Part shown: positions 27,665 to 36,108 of the stretch, piece by piece
Numbering within the stretch: the stretch's first letter is position 1
How the letters are laid out: the number at the start of each line of letters is the position of its first letter
DNA from: Syntrophaceae bacterium
GTDB lineage: Bacteria; Desulfobacterota; SM23-61
NCBI GenBank assembly: GCA_013388675.1
Contig: JACAEW010000207.1
Coordinates: forward strand, 1 to 40,719
Length of the DNA: 40,719 bases
Direction: 5' to 3'
Notes under the pieces: generated by a model
What the model was told of the DNA's origin: nothing
Seen by the model: only the letters and a program-made list of their open reading frames with translations
Databases searched by the model: none
Made by a program: the position numbers and the translations under genes

Positions 27665-28194
27665 TCTGCGACCACATTCTCGGTAAGCGCACGAGACGAA
27701 TCTTTAATTACCATTGGAAAAGGATTTTGTCAACCCCTTGCCTACTCTTGCCCGCACTTCACTTTGCAGAGTGCCTTTTCTGCCCCAAGCAACGCTTGTG
27801 GGCAGTAAATCCTGCCTTTAGTGGGCTTGCAAGCATGAAGTATCGGCTGGCAATCAAGACAACATTGATTTTATGGAACATAAATAATTGAAATATTTTT
27901 ATTTTTTATGGAAAAATGGAATTAATTGAAATTGGCAACGGTTTAGCCGCAAAAGAGAAGAACTCCCAATATGTGAGGAGTCGCAGAATTCCCCCTTGAT
28001 ACCCCCTTTTCAAGGGGGGAATTTCGCTTTTATTTCTCTCCATCAATCAGAAAAAAGGTCTCCTCCCTTTGAAAAAGAACGGGAGGGATTTTTGGATAAG
28101 CCCATTTAAATGGCTAAACAGTCACTAAAAGAGACTTTTTGCGCCAGCATCAATTTTTAAAAGCAGGCGTTTTTTAATGGATACCGTGATCTTC
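27665..28194. other. Gap upstream of mnmG with hairpin, AT-rich stretch and repeat copy 2
   Basis: No gene supported. Contents from left: a hairpin TGCCCCAAGC-AAC-GCTTGTGGGCA at about 27781-27804; an AT-rich stretch around 27865-27935; and repeat copy 2 to about 28125. No promoter of quality and no DnaA boxes were found, so an origin of replication cannot be claimed. Confidence 0.55.
27941..28125 (+). repeat. Dispersed repeat, copy 2 (flanks mnmG)
   Basis: Direct-orientation partner of 25268-25455, with many substitutions and a few small indels but the same order of blocks. The CCCCCTT / AAGGGGG hairpin is kept, followed by TTTCGCTTTTATTTCTCT. With copy 1 it brackets mnmG. Confidence 0.8.
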
Positions 28195-29343
28195 TCAAAA
28201 CTGGCGCAATGGATCGATCCGATCATTCATTTCTTTCAAACTAATGAATTCTGCCCTCACCTTACCGAAAATTTGAGTATTGGCTTGAACCTTATCTCCG
28301 CAAACAATCCAATTGCGTCCCTCGGGATACCGGCGCCGAAAAGCCCGTAAATTTCTGACCTCGAAATCCCTCGCTTTCCATTGGCAGATAATTGCGGTAA
28401 TTCCCATCTCCTTGGTAACAATAATAAAATCTATTTCATGTCCCCTCTTATCCCTCCAATAAAGAATTTTTCTATTCTGTAGGCGGCTGTTTAATTCATT
28501 CAAAACCCAATGCTTCCAGAGAATTCCAAAATCCTCTTGCCTCAGTTCCTGCCAACCCCGGAAGCTGCAATAAAAGCCTGTGTCAAAAGCGTAGGTCTTG
28601 GGGGTGGAGGTGATTTCTATGCCATGCTTTGTTGAGAAGGGCCGGATGATTTGTATCGCTCGGCAAGCTTGCAAGGTTAAGAGGTACTTCATGATCGTTG
28701 GATGGCTCATTCCGCAGGCGTCAACCAATCTATTCGCTTCAAAGAGTTCCCCGCTTTTAGCGAAGAGTATTTCCATGAGCATTTTGAAGGAATTCCGGCG
28801 CTCGAGGCGGAAGGGCTCTTGAATCTCTTTCGCCCAGAACATATTCACCCATTCTTGAAAATCCTTTTCCGTTTTCCCGCCCTTCATAAAAAAGGGCGGG
28901 AGTCCTCCCCTTAAGAAACGGTAATCCAAGCTTGTCTGTCCGAAATCCACCAAGTCCTGGGACATTATAGGGGTAAGCCAAACCTGGGCGATTCTTGATC
29001 CAATTTCCAGAAGGCTGGAATAAGCATGGAGGCTCAAAGAGCAGGTAACAAATAATTTGGCTAATGAGGATTCCTGGGCTGCAATTCTCAAAATTTCTTG
29101 ATGGTTGGGAAGCTGATGTACGCCGTCGAGAATAACTCTCTTATCCCCCAGCTTTCTCAAAAAATTCTCAGCGTCCTCCATTTGCAGCCTAATTCTTGGT
29201 ATGCTGCAATCAAAATATTCCACACCGGCCAATCCCTGGCACAGGAAACTTTTCCCTGATTCCGGGACCCCTGATAACCAGAGGATACGCCTGTTGGCCC
29301 ATGCCGATTCAATCAACTCAACCCAAAATGATCTTTTAACCAT
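28195..29343 (-). CDS. AAA family ATPase with DUF4143-type C-terminal domain
   Basis: A 382-residue P-loop ATPase of the AAA_14/DUF4143 group, of unknown cellular role. The Walker A is GVPESGKS (25-32) and the Walker B VILDGVHQL (70-78). A winged-helix-like middle follows, with SHPTIMKYLLTLQ. The C-terminal domain has YWRDKRGHEIDFIIV and IICQWKARDF, a pattern (E/D ... QxK) similar to a PD-(D/E)xK fold, though nuclease activity in this group is not established. These genes are mobile, often single, and occur in variable regions. It is AT-richer than its neighbours, and very AT-rich DNA (29344-29480) lies upstream. No clear ribosome site. It stands where mnmE or other origin genes might be expected. 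Stop TGA. Confidence 0.85.
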   Translation of the reverse strand: MVKRSFWVELIESAWANRRILWLSGVPESGKSFLCQGLAGVEYFDCSIPRIRLQMEDAENFLRKLGDKRVILDGVHQLPNHQEILRIAAQESSLAKLFVTCSLSLHAYSSLLEIGSRIAQVWLTPIMSQDLVDFGQTSLDYRFLRGGLPPFFMKGGKTEKDFQEWVNMFWAKEIQEPFRLERRNSFKMLMEILFAKSGELFEANRLVDACGMSHPTIMKYLLTLQACRAIQIIRPFSTKHGIEITSTPKTYAFDTGFYCSFRGWQELRQEDFGILWKHWVLNELNSRLQNRKILYWRDKRGHEIDFIIVTKEMGITAIICQWKARDFEVRNLRAFRRRYPEGRNWIVCGDKVQANTQIFGKVRAEFISLKEMNDRIDPLRQF

Positions 29344-30308
29344 TTTAATACTTTACCATGAAAACTAACTAAATGAAAGTTAATTTTAATAAGATAAACA
29401 TAATATTATTTTATTAATTAATTAAGTTAACCTATTTATTAACAAATATATAGGTATTCTAATTCCTTGAAATAAGATGATCTCGTAAAAAATCAAAAAA
29501 GCCCCATCTCCCTCGATGGGAGATGGTGGGAATGAGGGTGAAAGTTTAATAGTTTCAGCATATTTCTATCCTCCTTCCATTAATGCCATCCTGCCGGGGG
29601 GGGGAGAAATTTTACTTTTTACTAGATCGTCAATAAAAGACGGTAAAAAGATGGCATTTAATTGAAGCCGACCTCTTGATTTTCCTTGCCTCCCTTAACC
29701 GAATATTCCCGGTATGCCCTTGGGGCGAAGGTGGCCGTCAGACCAGCGGGCCCTTTCAAGTTTGGGGGCCATTTTTTAGGACAAGGTGGGAGGAGTTTCC
29801 CTTTCATGAAGCGGGGGCTTATCTATCCTACCAGCACAAAGACCTTTTGTAGGTCTGGGTAAATAGTTTACAGGGTCCCTGCCGACTCAGACCACGGGTT
29901 ATGAGGGGATCGACTCCATGGGGCCCACGGGTACCTAATCGGGCCGTTCATTTCCCCCATCATGAACCGCCGAAAAGACCTGTACGGTGGGATTTTGGAA
30001 AAGCGGATGGCTTTTCCGGCGAAGATCGTCCAGTGGATCCGCCGGGCCGCGCGTCGCCATTTTCCCATCCTCTTCCGTGTAAGCGCCGATGATTTCGAGC
30101 GGCGCGGGTGTGTGTGACCCCGGAGAATCTGAAGAAAGCGGCCAGGAATCCTGGCGGTCCATGAAAGCTTTCGATTAAAAAGCGGCAAGACGGGAGGAAG
30201 AAGAAGGGCGGGGCAGAACTATTCCTGCCCCCGCAGATAAAAAAGTCCTTTCGCTTGCTAAAAATATTATTCGATCGAAGATTTTTTCGCGGAAGTTCTT
30301 CTCGCCCC
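29344..30308. other. 965-bp gap, no recognisable gene
   Basis: Positions 29344-29480 are strikingly AT-rich with TTAATTAATTAA-type runs. A dispersed C/G-run repeat lies at 29503-29543. The remainder to 30240 returns to the local GC level. Open frames on the minus strand between 29868 and 30188 (up to 106 codons) resemble no family I know. GGGGCAG/CTGCCCC forms a seven-base hairpin near 30209-30230 without a U-tract. It may hold a decayed gene. Confidence 0.5.
29503..29543 (+). repeat. C/G-run intergenic repeat, second copy
   Basis: CCATCTCCCTCGATGGGAGATGG forms a hairpin and is followed by TGGGAATGAGGGTGAAAG. It aligns with the reverse complement of 11185-11224. It lies beside an AT-rich block upstream of the AAA ATPase gene. 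Confidence 0.5.
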
Positions 30309-30926
30309 TCACTGCATCGGCGAAAAAGCGGCCGGCATCATAATTTTGTTAGCCTGGGTGAGCAGGCGGCCGGCGCCTCCCGGTGGCGGCCATACGCCCA
30401 TCTCTCGGGCCTTGGCGCGGACCGCTTCACGTTGGTCCATGCTGTTGTAAGCCCAGATATGGATATAGCGGTTCACTTCTCCCAAATCGACGTGCCCGAC
30501 GACGACGAGGGGCGAAAGTTTCATCCGCTCCGGCAGATTGGCTTCCCACGCCCTCATGATATCGGGCAGGGTTCCGATTTTAATCGTGTAATAGCGCATC
30601 TCGTAAAACGGTCCTATCTTCCCCGGTTTTAGCTGCGGCGAGAACGGGAAAGGAACCAGAATTTCTGATTGCATCGAAAGCACATATTCGGAGATCCTAG
30701 GCGGCCAATTCGGCTCTTTGCCGACCTCGGCCCGGACACGGGCCCGATCGGCCAGGTCCTGGTATGGCCAAACGTGGATGATTTCGTTCAGCGGACCGAT
30801 CTCCGTGTGCCAGAAGGCAGAGAGGGAAGAGTACTTTTTTCGGTGTTCGTAGGCCTCACCGAAGCGCTTTTCGACCTCGGCCAAGCTCCCTGGCGCAAGG
30901 CGGTAGGTACGGACCTCGTAAATCAT
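30309..30926 (-). CDS. NIPSNAP family protein (two tandem domains)
   Basis: A 205-residue protein with two ferredoxin-like dimeric alpha/beta barrel domains of the NIPSNAP family. Repeat one begins YEVRTYRLAPGSLAEVEKRF (3-22), with the tail motif HVWPYQDLADRARVRAEV. Repeat two begins YEMRYYTIKIGTLPDIMRAW near 108, with HIWAYNSMDQREAVRAKA. Both repeats keep the typical order EVRTY/EMRYY, then G-P-L/V-G, then H-(V/I)-W-x-Y. Biochemical function of bacterial NIPSNAPs is poorly known; a role as a small-molecule enzyme or carrier is possible. ATG start at 30926, stop TGA. Divergent from hutH. Confidence 0.88.
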   Translation of the reverse strand: MIYEVRTYRLAPGSLAEVEKRFGEAYEHRKKYSSLSAFWHTEIGPLNEIIHVWPYQDLADRARVRAEVGKEPNWPPRISEYVLSMQSEILVPFPFSPQLKPGKIGPFYEMRYYTIKIGTLPDIMRAWEANLPERMKLSPLVVVGHVDLGEVNRYIHIWAYNSMDQREAVRAKAREMGVWPPPGGAGRLLTQANKIMMPAAFSPMQ

Positions 30927-31130
30927 GGTTCTTATCCTTTCGTCCGATGAATTTCGAATGTTTCCTGTTCTTTCATGGGAGTCTACAGGGTAGGCTATCC
31001 CCTGTCAAGAGTTTCTGCGCGGCTGAAAGGCTGAATTAGGCGCGCAGAGGGAGTGTTAAAAATAAGATCGCCCGGGGTAACATCTCCAGCCTGGAGGGGT
31101 CCCAAGAATGCCCTCCATCTCTTCTCGGGA

Positions 31131-31160
31131 TTGCATATCTTTTTTCTCCTCTGCTAGAAT
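31131..31160 (+). promoter_or_regulatory. Putative hutH promoter
   Basis: TTGCAT (31131-31136), 18 bases, then TAGAAT (31155-31160). It would start transcription about 70 nt before the hutH ATG. The rest of the 30927-31236 gap shows no gene. Confidence 0.45.
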
Positions 31161-31236
31161 CATGATCCCGTTTAAAGATCCAGTTTCCCGCAAAAACGGA
31201 CGAACCCAAAGCGATTCAAAAAAGGATGGGAAGCGC

Positions 31237-32766
31237 ATGAAAAATGTAATTCTTGACGGAGAAAATCTCACCCTGGAGGAGGTCCAGGAGGTGGCCGTGG
31301 GAAGGGCCGAGATAAAGATTCACCCCTCGGCCGGGGAGAAAGTGAAAAAGGCCAGGGCTTTTGTGGAAAGGGCCCTTTGTGAGGGGGAGAAAATCTATGG
31401 CGTGACCACCGGTTTCGGCCTCCTCAGCGATCGCCTGATCAGCCTGCCTCAAATCGATGAACTGCAGCGCAATCTGATTCGCAGCCATTCCGTGGGCGTT
31501 GGGCCGTTCTTCGATGAGCCCACCACCCGGGCAATCATGGTCCTCCGCGCGAACGTGATCGCCAAGGGATATTCGGGGGTGCGGATGGAGGTACTGAGGC
31601 GGCTCGCCGACATGGTCAACAGGGGAGTCCACCCGCTGATCCCGGAACAAGGGTCCGTAGGGGCCAGCGGGGACCTGGCCCCCCTGGCCCATCTCGCCTC
31701 GGTGATGATCGGAGAAGGGGAAGCCTTCTACCAAGGTAAAAAAATGGCCGGCAGGAAGGCCATGGAAAAGGCCGGAATTCCGCTCGTTACCCTGAAGGCT
31801 AAAGAGGGCCTTTCGCTGATCAACGGCACCCAGGTCATGACGGCCGTGGGCCTTCTGGCTCTCCTGCGCGCCGAGCGGCTCAGCAAGGCGGCCGATATCG
31901 TGGGCGCCTGCACGCTGGATGCCCTGAAGGGGACCTTTTCCGCTTTCGACCCGGATATTCAAAGGGTCCGGCCCTTTCCCGGCCAACTGGCGGTATCCAG
32001 GAATTTCCAGAAGCTGGGAAAATACGATCCCATCGCCGAGTCGCACAAATCCTGTTCCAAGGTGCAGGATGCTTATTCAATCCGTTGCATGCCGCAGGTT
32101 CACGGCGCAGTGAGGGATGCCTTGGGGTACGTTCGCAAGACGTTGGAGGTGGAGGTGAACGCGGCCACGGACAACCCCTTGATCTTTGCCGATGGGGGGA
32201 AAATCCTAAACTGCGGAAATTTCCACGGCGAGCCGGTTGCTTTTGCCCTGGACCTCCTGGGGATCGTGGCCGCGGAGCTGGGAAGCATCTCCGAGAGGCG
32301 AATCGAGAAATTGATCAACCCGGCCCTATCGGGCCTTCCGGCTTTCCTCACCAAGGAAGGGGGACTGAATTCGGGATTGATGATGGTCCAGGTCAGCGCC
32401 GCCTCCTTGGTTTCAGAAAATAAGGTCCTGGCTCACCCGGCCAGCGTGGATTCCATTCCCACCTCGGCGGACAAGGAAGATCATGTATCCATGGGCACCA
32501 TCGCCGCGCGAAAAGCAAGGGATATCGTCCGCAACGTGGAGCAGATCCTGGCCATGGAACTCCTCTGCGCCACCCAGGGCTTGGAGTTCCTTCTTCCCCT
32601 CCATCCCGGCCGGGGGATTTATGAAGCCTACAAGGCGGTTCGGGAAAAAGTTCCGCCCATCACCGGGGACCGAAGGTTCAGCGACGATATCCGGAAAATT
32701 TATTCTTTGATCGAAACGGGGGAGCTCCTTCATCGAGTTGAAAGGGTGTCCGGAAACCTGCACTAA
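31237..32766 (+). CDS. hutH: Histidine ammonia-lyase (aromatic amino acid lyase family)
   Basis: A 509-residue MIO-dependent lyase that converts L-histidine to urocanate and ammonia. The self-forming MIO cofactor comes from Ala143-Ser144-Gly145 within [16 protein letters not shown]. Tyr54 in YGVTTGFG is the catalytic loop residue, and His84 in RSHSVGVG sits at the selectivity position, which both histidine and tyrosine ammonia-lyases share. [15 protein letters not shown] and [10 protein letters not shown] complete the site. I begin at ATG 31237, since the product then starts with the usual [13 protein letters not shown]; an in-frame Met 25 codons upstream has no ribosome site. No hutU, hutI or hutG is nearby, so the complete histidine pathway is not in this window. 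Tail-to-tail with gdhA. Stop TAA. Confidence 0.92.
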   Translation: MKNVILDGENLTLEEVQEVAVGRAEIKIHPSAGEKVKKARAFVERALCEGEKIYGVTTGFGLLSDRLISLPQIDELQRNLIRSHSVGVGPFFDEPTTRAIMVLRANVIAKGYSGVRMEVLRRLADMVNRGVHPLIPEQGSVGASGDLAPLAHLASVMIGEGEAFYQGKKMAGRKAMEKAGIPLVTLKAKEGLSLINGTQVMTAVGLLALLRAERLSKAADIVGACTLDALKGTFSAFDPDIQRVRPFPGQLAVSRNFQKLGKYDPIAESHKSCSKVQDAYSIRCMPQVHGAVRDALGYVRKTLEVEVNAATDNPLIFADGGKILNCGNFHGEPVAFALDLLGIVAAELGSISERRIEKLINPALSGLPAFLTKEGGLNSGLMMVQVSAASLVSENKVLAHPASVDSIPTSADKEDHVSMGTIAARKARDIVRNVEQILAMELLCATQGLEFLLPLHPGRGIYEAYKAVREKVPPITGDRRFSDDIRKIYSLIETGELLHRVERVSGNLH

Positions 32767-32822
32767 AATAAAACCAAAGGATTCGGACAGACTCAAAATT
32801 CTTTTTGCGGATTGTTTCCCCC

Positions 32823-34088
32823 CTACGGATAGATCCCCCGCAGCTCGCTGGCCTTGACGACTCGCCCGATTCCCAAGATCAGAGCGGCGGTTCTCAAATC
32901 CACCTTGTCCCGGCGGGATACGCCCAGGATTTCGGCGAATCCTCTTTTCATGATCCGGGTCAATCGATCGCTGATCTCTTCCTCGGTCCAGAGGAGTTCC
33001 TGGAGGTTCTGCACCCATTCAAAATAGGATACGGTCACGCCGCCGGCGTTGGCCAGAATGTCCGGAACCACGACGATCCCCCGGTCGCGAAGAATGTCGT
33101 CTGCCTCGTTCGTGGTGGGACCGTTGGCCCCCTCGACGATCATCTTGGCCTTGATCTTCGGGGCGTTCTGGTGGGTGATCTGGTTTTCAATGGCCGCGGG
33201 AACCAGAATGTCGCATTCCAATTCCAGCAACTCTCGGTTGGAAATTTCGTCCCAGTTCGGGGTCTTCCTGTCAAGGATGCAGGCATATTGGTTGCGGCAG
33301 TCGAGGACCCTCTGAACATCCAGGCCCTTAGGATTAAAAACCCCTCCATACATATCGGATATGGCGATGACCTTGGCGCCGGCCCTTTCGAAATATTGGG
33401 CTGCGATCCCCCCCACGTTTCCGCAGCCCTGGACGGCGACCTTAGCACCCTCCAGGGAAAAACCCAGAATCTGGTTCGCGGCCTCCTGGGCCACCACCAC
33501 GACCCCTTTCCCGGTGGCTTCGTGCCTGCCCAGGGATCCCCCCAGCTCCAAGGGCTTGCCCGTGACCACGCCGGGAACGGAATACCCTTTCAGCATGCTG
33601 TAGGTGTCCATGATCCAGGCCATGACCTGGGGGTTGGTGTTCACATCCGGGGCCGGTATGTCCCGATCGGGACCGATCATCATGGCGATCTCCCAGATGT
33701 ACCTTCGGGTCATGTTTTCCACTTCCTGGCGGGACATGGCCCCGGGGTCACATTGCACGCCCCCCTTGGCCCCCCCGAAGGGAATGTTCACCACCGCCGT
33801 CTTCCACGTCATCCACATGGAAAGGGCCCTCACTTCGTCAAGGTCCACGTCGGGGTGGTAACGAATACCCCCTTTCGCCGGGCCGCGGGTCGTATTGTGC
33901 TGGATCCTGAATCCGGTAAAGATCTCAATCCTGCCGTCGTCCATTTTTACCGGAAAATGGACGGTCAGTTCCCTCTTGGTCTGTTTGACTTTTTCAACCA
34001 GTCCCGGGTTCAAGTTCAGGTGCTTGGCGGCAATATCCACCTGCTTCACGGCCACATCCAGAGAATTAATCTTTTTTTCCTTTTCCAT
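32823..34088 (-). CDS. gdhA: Glutamate dehydrogenase (Glu/Leu/Phe/Val dehydrogenase family)
   Basis: A 421-residue hexameric enzyme that interconverts glutamate and 2-oxoglutarate plus ammonia. The substrate-side lysines lie in RGPAKGGIRYHP (68-79) and MTWKTAVVNIPFGGAKGG (93-110), and the dinucleotide site in VAVQGCGNVGG (near 208). Length and the short C-terminus are those of the NAD-linked or dual-specificity type of bacteria and archaea. GAGGAGG stands eleven bases before ATG 34088. It lies 65 bases after the dehydrogenase gene at 34154, probably one operon. With hutH alongside, it fits amino-acid catabolism through glutamate. Stop TAG. Confidence 0.94.
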   Translation of the reverse strand: MEKEKKINSLDVAVKQVDIAAKHLNLNPGLVEKVKQTKRELTVHFPVKMDDGRIEIFTGFRIQHNTTRGPAKGGIRYHPDVDLDEVRALSMWMTWKTAVVNIPFGGAKGGVQCDPGAMSRQEVENMTRRYIWEIAMMIGPDRDIPAPDVNTNPQVMAWIMDTYSMLKGYSVPGVVTGKPLELGGSLGRHEATGKGVVVVAQEAANQILGFSLEGAKVAVQGCGNVGGIAAQYFERAGAKVIAISDMYGGVFNPKGLDVQRVLDCRNQYACILDRKTPNWDEISNRELLELECDILVPAAIENQITHQNAPKIKAKMIVEGANGPTTNEADDILRDRGIVVVPDILANAGGVTVSYFEWVQNLQELLWTEEEISDRLTRIMKRGFAEILGVSRRDKVDLRTAALILGIGRVVKASELRGIYP

Positions 34089-34153
34089 GGGAATCGGGAC
34101 CTCCTCAGAGTTTTTTTCCTTCTTATCGCCTTCTTTAAAAAGGGTTCCGTTGG

Positions 34154-35071
34154 TCAGGGTTCGATCAGGACCTTGATTTCCCGCTTTTTTTCAGCGGTGA
34201 GAAGCTCAAAGGCCTCGGAGATTTTTTCGAGAGGAAGAATTCGGGTCACGATCCGTTCGGGCTGGATTCCTTGGGTTTCAATCCATTCCAAGGCCAGGGC
34301 GGGGTTGGCGGAATTGACCCCGATCATGGTGGTTTCCCGGGAGACAAAGCCCAGCATGTGGATGGGAACCCGATCGGTAAAGATACCCTGGACAATGACC
34401 ATTCCCCGGACTCTCACCGAAGTCAGGCAGTCTTTCAGCGTTGCCTCAATTCCCACGGATTCAAAGGCCACATCCACGCCGCGTCCGGCGGTCCTTTCTT
34501 TGATCCAGGAGGATACGCTGGTCTCCAACGGATTGCAGGTTGAGGTTGCCCCGAGCTCTTTGGCTTTCTCCCGCCTGGGGCCTAAAACCTCCGTTACATA
34601 AACCTGACTCACTCCGAGGCACCGGAGGGCCAGGAGGGTCATAAGGCCTACCGGCCCGGCCCCCGCGATCAAAGCGGTAATTCCCGATTGAAGATTTCCT
34701 TTTTTGACGGAATAGGCAGCCACTGCCAGGGGCTCCACAACGGCCGCCCGTTCCCAAGTAATATTCGGAGGAATGCCAAGCAATCGTTCCTGAGGGCATA
34801 CCATATAATCAGCATAGGCTCCCTTGAAAAAGGGCAGGACCCGGTCTCCCATCCGAAACCCTTTGACCTGGGCGCCCACTTCGACAACTTCACCGCAAGC
34901 CTCATGTCCGAAGGGGCTCTCCGGAAAAAGTCCGTGCCGGTATTCGTGCAAATCCGAGCCGCAGATTCCGCAATATTTCACTTTGACCAAAACCTCGCCG
35001 GCCATCGGTCTTGGCTTGGCAACCTCTACTACCCGAATATCTTGAACTCCATAAAAAACGGCGGCTTTCAC
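34154..35071 (-). CDS. Zinc-dependent alcohol dehydrogenase family protein lacking the structural zinc lobe
   Basis: A 305-residue member of the medium-chain dehydrogenase family, closest in wording to threonine/butanediol dehydrogenases. Catalytic zinc ligands are present: Cys37 (CGICGSD), His56-Glu57 (FGHEACG) and Glu113 (VVEPLAVAAY). The Rossmann motif is GAGPVG (137-142). The four-cysteine structural zinc loop that should follow GDRV (residue 75 onward) is absent: GDRVLP goes almost directly to GAYADYMV. That explains the length, about 40 residues below normal. The frame is uninterrupted, so this is a clean in-frame deletion or a natural short form. Start is GTG at 35071. Substrate unknown. 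gdhA follows. Confidence 0.85.
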   Translation of the reverse strand: MKAAVFYGVQDIRVVEVAKPRPMAGEVLVKVKYCGICGSDLHEYRHGLFPESPFGHEACGEVVEVGAQVKGFRMGDRVLPFFKGAYADYMVCPQERLLGIPPNITWERAAVVEPLAVAAYSVKKGNLQSGITALIAGAGPVGLMTLLALRCLGVSQVYVTEVLGPRREKAKELGATSTCNPLETSVSSWIKERTAGRGVDVAFESVGIEATLKDCLTSVRVRGMVIVQGIFTDRVPIHMLGFVSRETTMIGVNSANPALALEWIETQGIQPERIVTRILPLEKISEAFELLTAEKKREIKVLIEP

Positions 35072-35260
35072 AAAATCTCAGGACCTTTTCCGGATTGGAG
35101 AGCCAGCTTATGAATTGATGTCCTCGCAAAAGGTTCCTTGACCGATCCCCCCCGCCGCCGGTTTTCCCGCCGAACATGATGAATTAATTGGGTATGGGCA
35201 ATTTCCGGATGGGTGAATTCGGCGGGATGGCACCCCTTTGCGAATTCAACTGTATTGGAA

Positions 35261-35289
35261 GATTAACAAAGCGGGTTGGGGGGTGTCAA
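35261..35289 (-). promoter_or_regulatory. Putative promoter of the dehydrogenase-gdhA pair
   Basis: Minus strand TTGACA (35289-35284), 17 bases, then TTAATC (35266-35261). The -35 is perfect and the -10 is weak. A transcript would start near 35254, about 180 nt ahead of the dehydrogenase start. Confidence 0.5.
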
Positions 35290-35328
35290 CTGATTAAAAA
35301 TTAGGCCGGTTTTCTGAAAAGAAAACAA

Positions 35329-35517
35329 TTATCTGTTGTCTGATTCCAACCTGACCCGCATACAGGCGACCAGAGTCTTGAGTTCTTCCGTTTCCAACCG
35401 CAGCAAGAATCTCAATTCGCTATCCGACTTCAGAATTTTCTTGGCCAACTGGATCAGCTTTTCCTTTTCCAAACGGGAATCCGGCGTAGGACCAGCGCTC
35501 ACTATAACGTTTTCCAT
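35329..35517 (-). CDS. Small hypothetical protein
   Basis: A 62-residue protein with no firm family. After an N-terminal stretch containing AGPTPDSRLEKEKL, it has a leucine-rich helical part: LAKKILKSDSELRFLLRL and EELKTLVACMRVRLES. Similar short proteins with an LxxEELxTLVAC pattern occur, from memory, in deltaproteobacteria; I cannot confirm it here. ATG 35517 is preceded by AGGGG at close spacing; an in-frame ATG at 35565 is an alternative. It is the second of two small same-strand frames between the dehydrogenase and CoA-transferase genes. Stop TAA. Confidence 0.5.
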   Translation of the reverse strand: MENVIVSAGPTPDSRLEKEKLIQLAKKILKSDSELRFLLRLETEELKTLVACMRVRLESDNR

Positions 35518-35584
35518 AGACCCCTGCCCACCTTTTATAGAATACCTCTCTATGGCTGCGTTCATATCCCTGGAGCATCCCTTC

Positions 35585-35869
35585 CTATTGGCCTTTATTA
35601 TGTTCGATTTTAATCCTTGGAGGAGCGAAAGTAGGGCCGGTATAATTCCCTCGGTAACGTCTAAATTTCAAACCGGTTTTCAGGCGGGGATGGATCGAGC
35701 TCGGCGACGAGCAGGCAGGCGGTTTGGCGCCTGTTTCTCTCTTCAAAATTTCATAATCGTAACAAGTCGCCATGTATTTTTCGAATTCTCGGCAATCCCT
35801 CTTAAGCTGGGATAGCTCTTGGATCCCCACCCTCTTCAGTTGTTCCAGCACATCGCGCCGGGTCATCAT
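35585..35869 (-). CDS. Small hypothetical protein
   Basis: About 94 residues from the paired ATG-ATG at 35869-35864, or up to 140 from an upstream start at 36007. The middle reads TRRDVLEQLKRVGIQELSQL and then KRDCREFEKYMATCYDYEIL, probably two or three helices. The C-terminal third is basic and proline-rich (PPRIKIEHNKGQ). I do not recognise a domain. No ribosome site supports any start. The neighbouring small frame (35329) follows on the same strand after 67 bases, so they may form a pair. Confidence 0.45.
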   Translation of the reverse strand: MMTRRDVLEQLKRVGIQELSQLKRDCREFEKYMATCYDYEILKRETGAKPPACSSPSSIHPRLKTGLKFRRYRGNYTGPTFAPPRIKIEHNKGQ

Positions 35870-36072
35870 AGCGGTCGTTTTGCAAGAAATTCGCCATGGG
35901 TTCCATCCAATCAAACCAAGAAGATGATTCATTTTTGATAGGACAGGGAGCCAAGTATCCATCTTCAACCATAGAGCGCATTCCCTATATGTCGGGAAAT
36001 GCGCCATAAGAAAAGAGCTGGGACGCTGAATGATGGGTGCAGGGGAAAGTCCGTCACCATTTGCTTACCTCC

Positions 36073-36101
36073 TTGACTTTTTGCGCGCCATCCTCTAGTT
36101 T
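36073..36101 (+). promoter_or_regulatory. Promoter directly ahead of the CoA-transferase start
   Basis: TTGACT (36073-36078), 17 bases, then TAGTTT (36096-36101). The predicted start lies at about 36108, next to the ATG at 36109, so the mRNA could be leaderless. Confidence 0.45.
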
Positions 36102-36108
36102 TCAAGGC

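Noticed and set aside
25104..28194. Replication origin around mnmG
   Set aside because: The gene set (mnmG, rsmG, parA, parB) and the parS-like site suggest closeness to an origin, but I found no DnaA boxes (TTATNCACA) and no dnaA or dnaN. AT-rich stretches alone are not enough.
29868..30188. 106-codon minus-strand frame
   Set aside because: Arg/Trp-rich peptide with no recognised family and a competing frame in the same place; at most a decayed gene.
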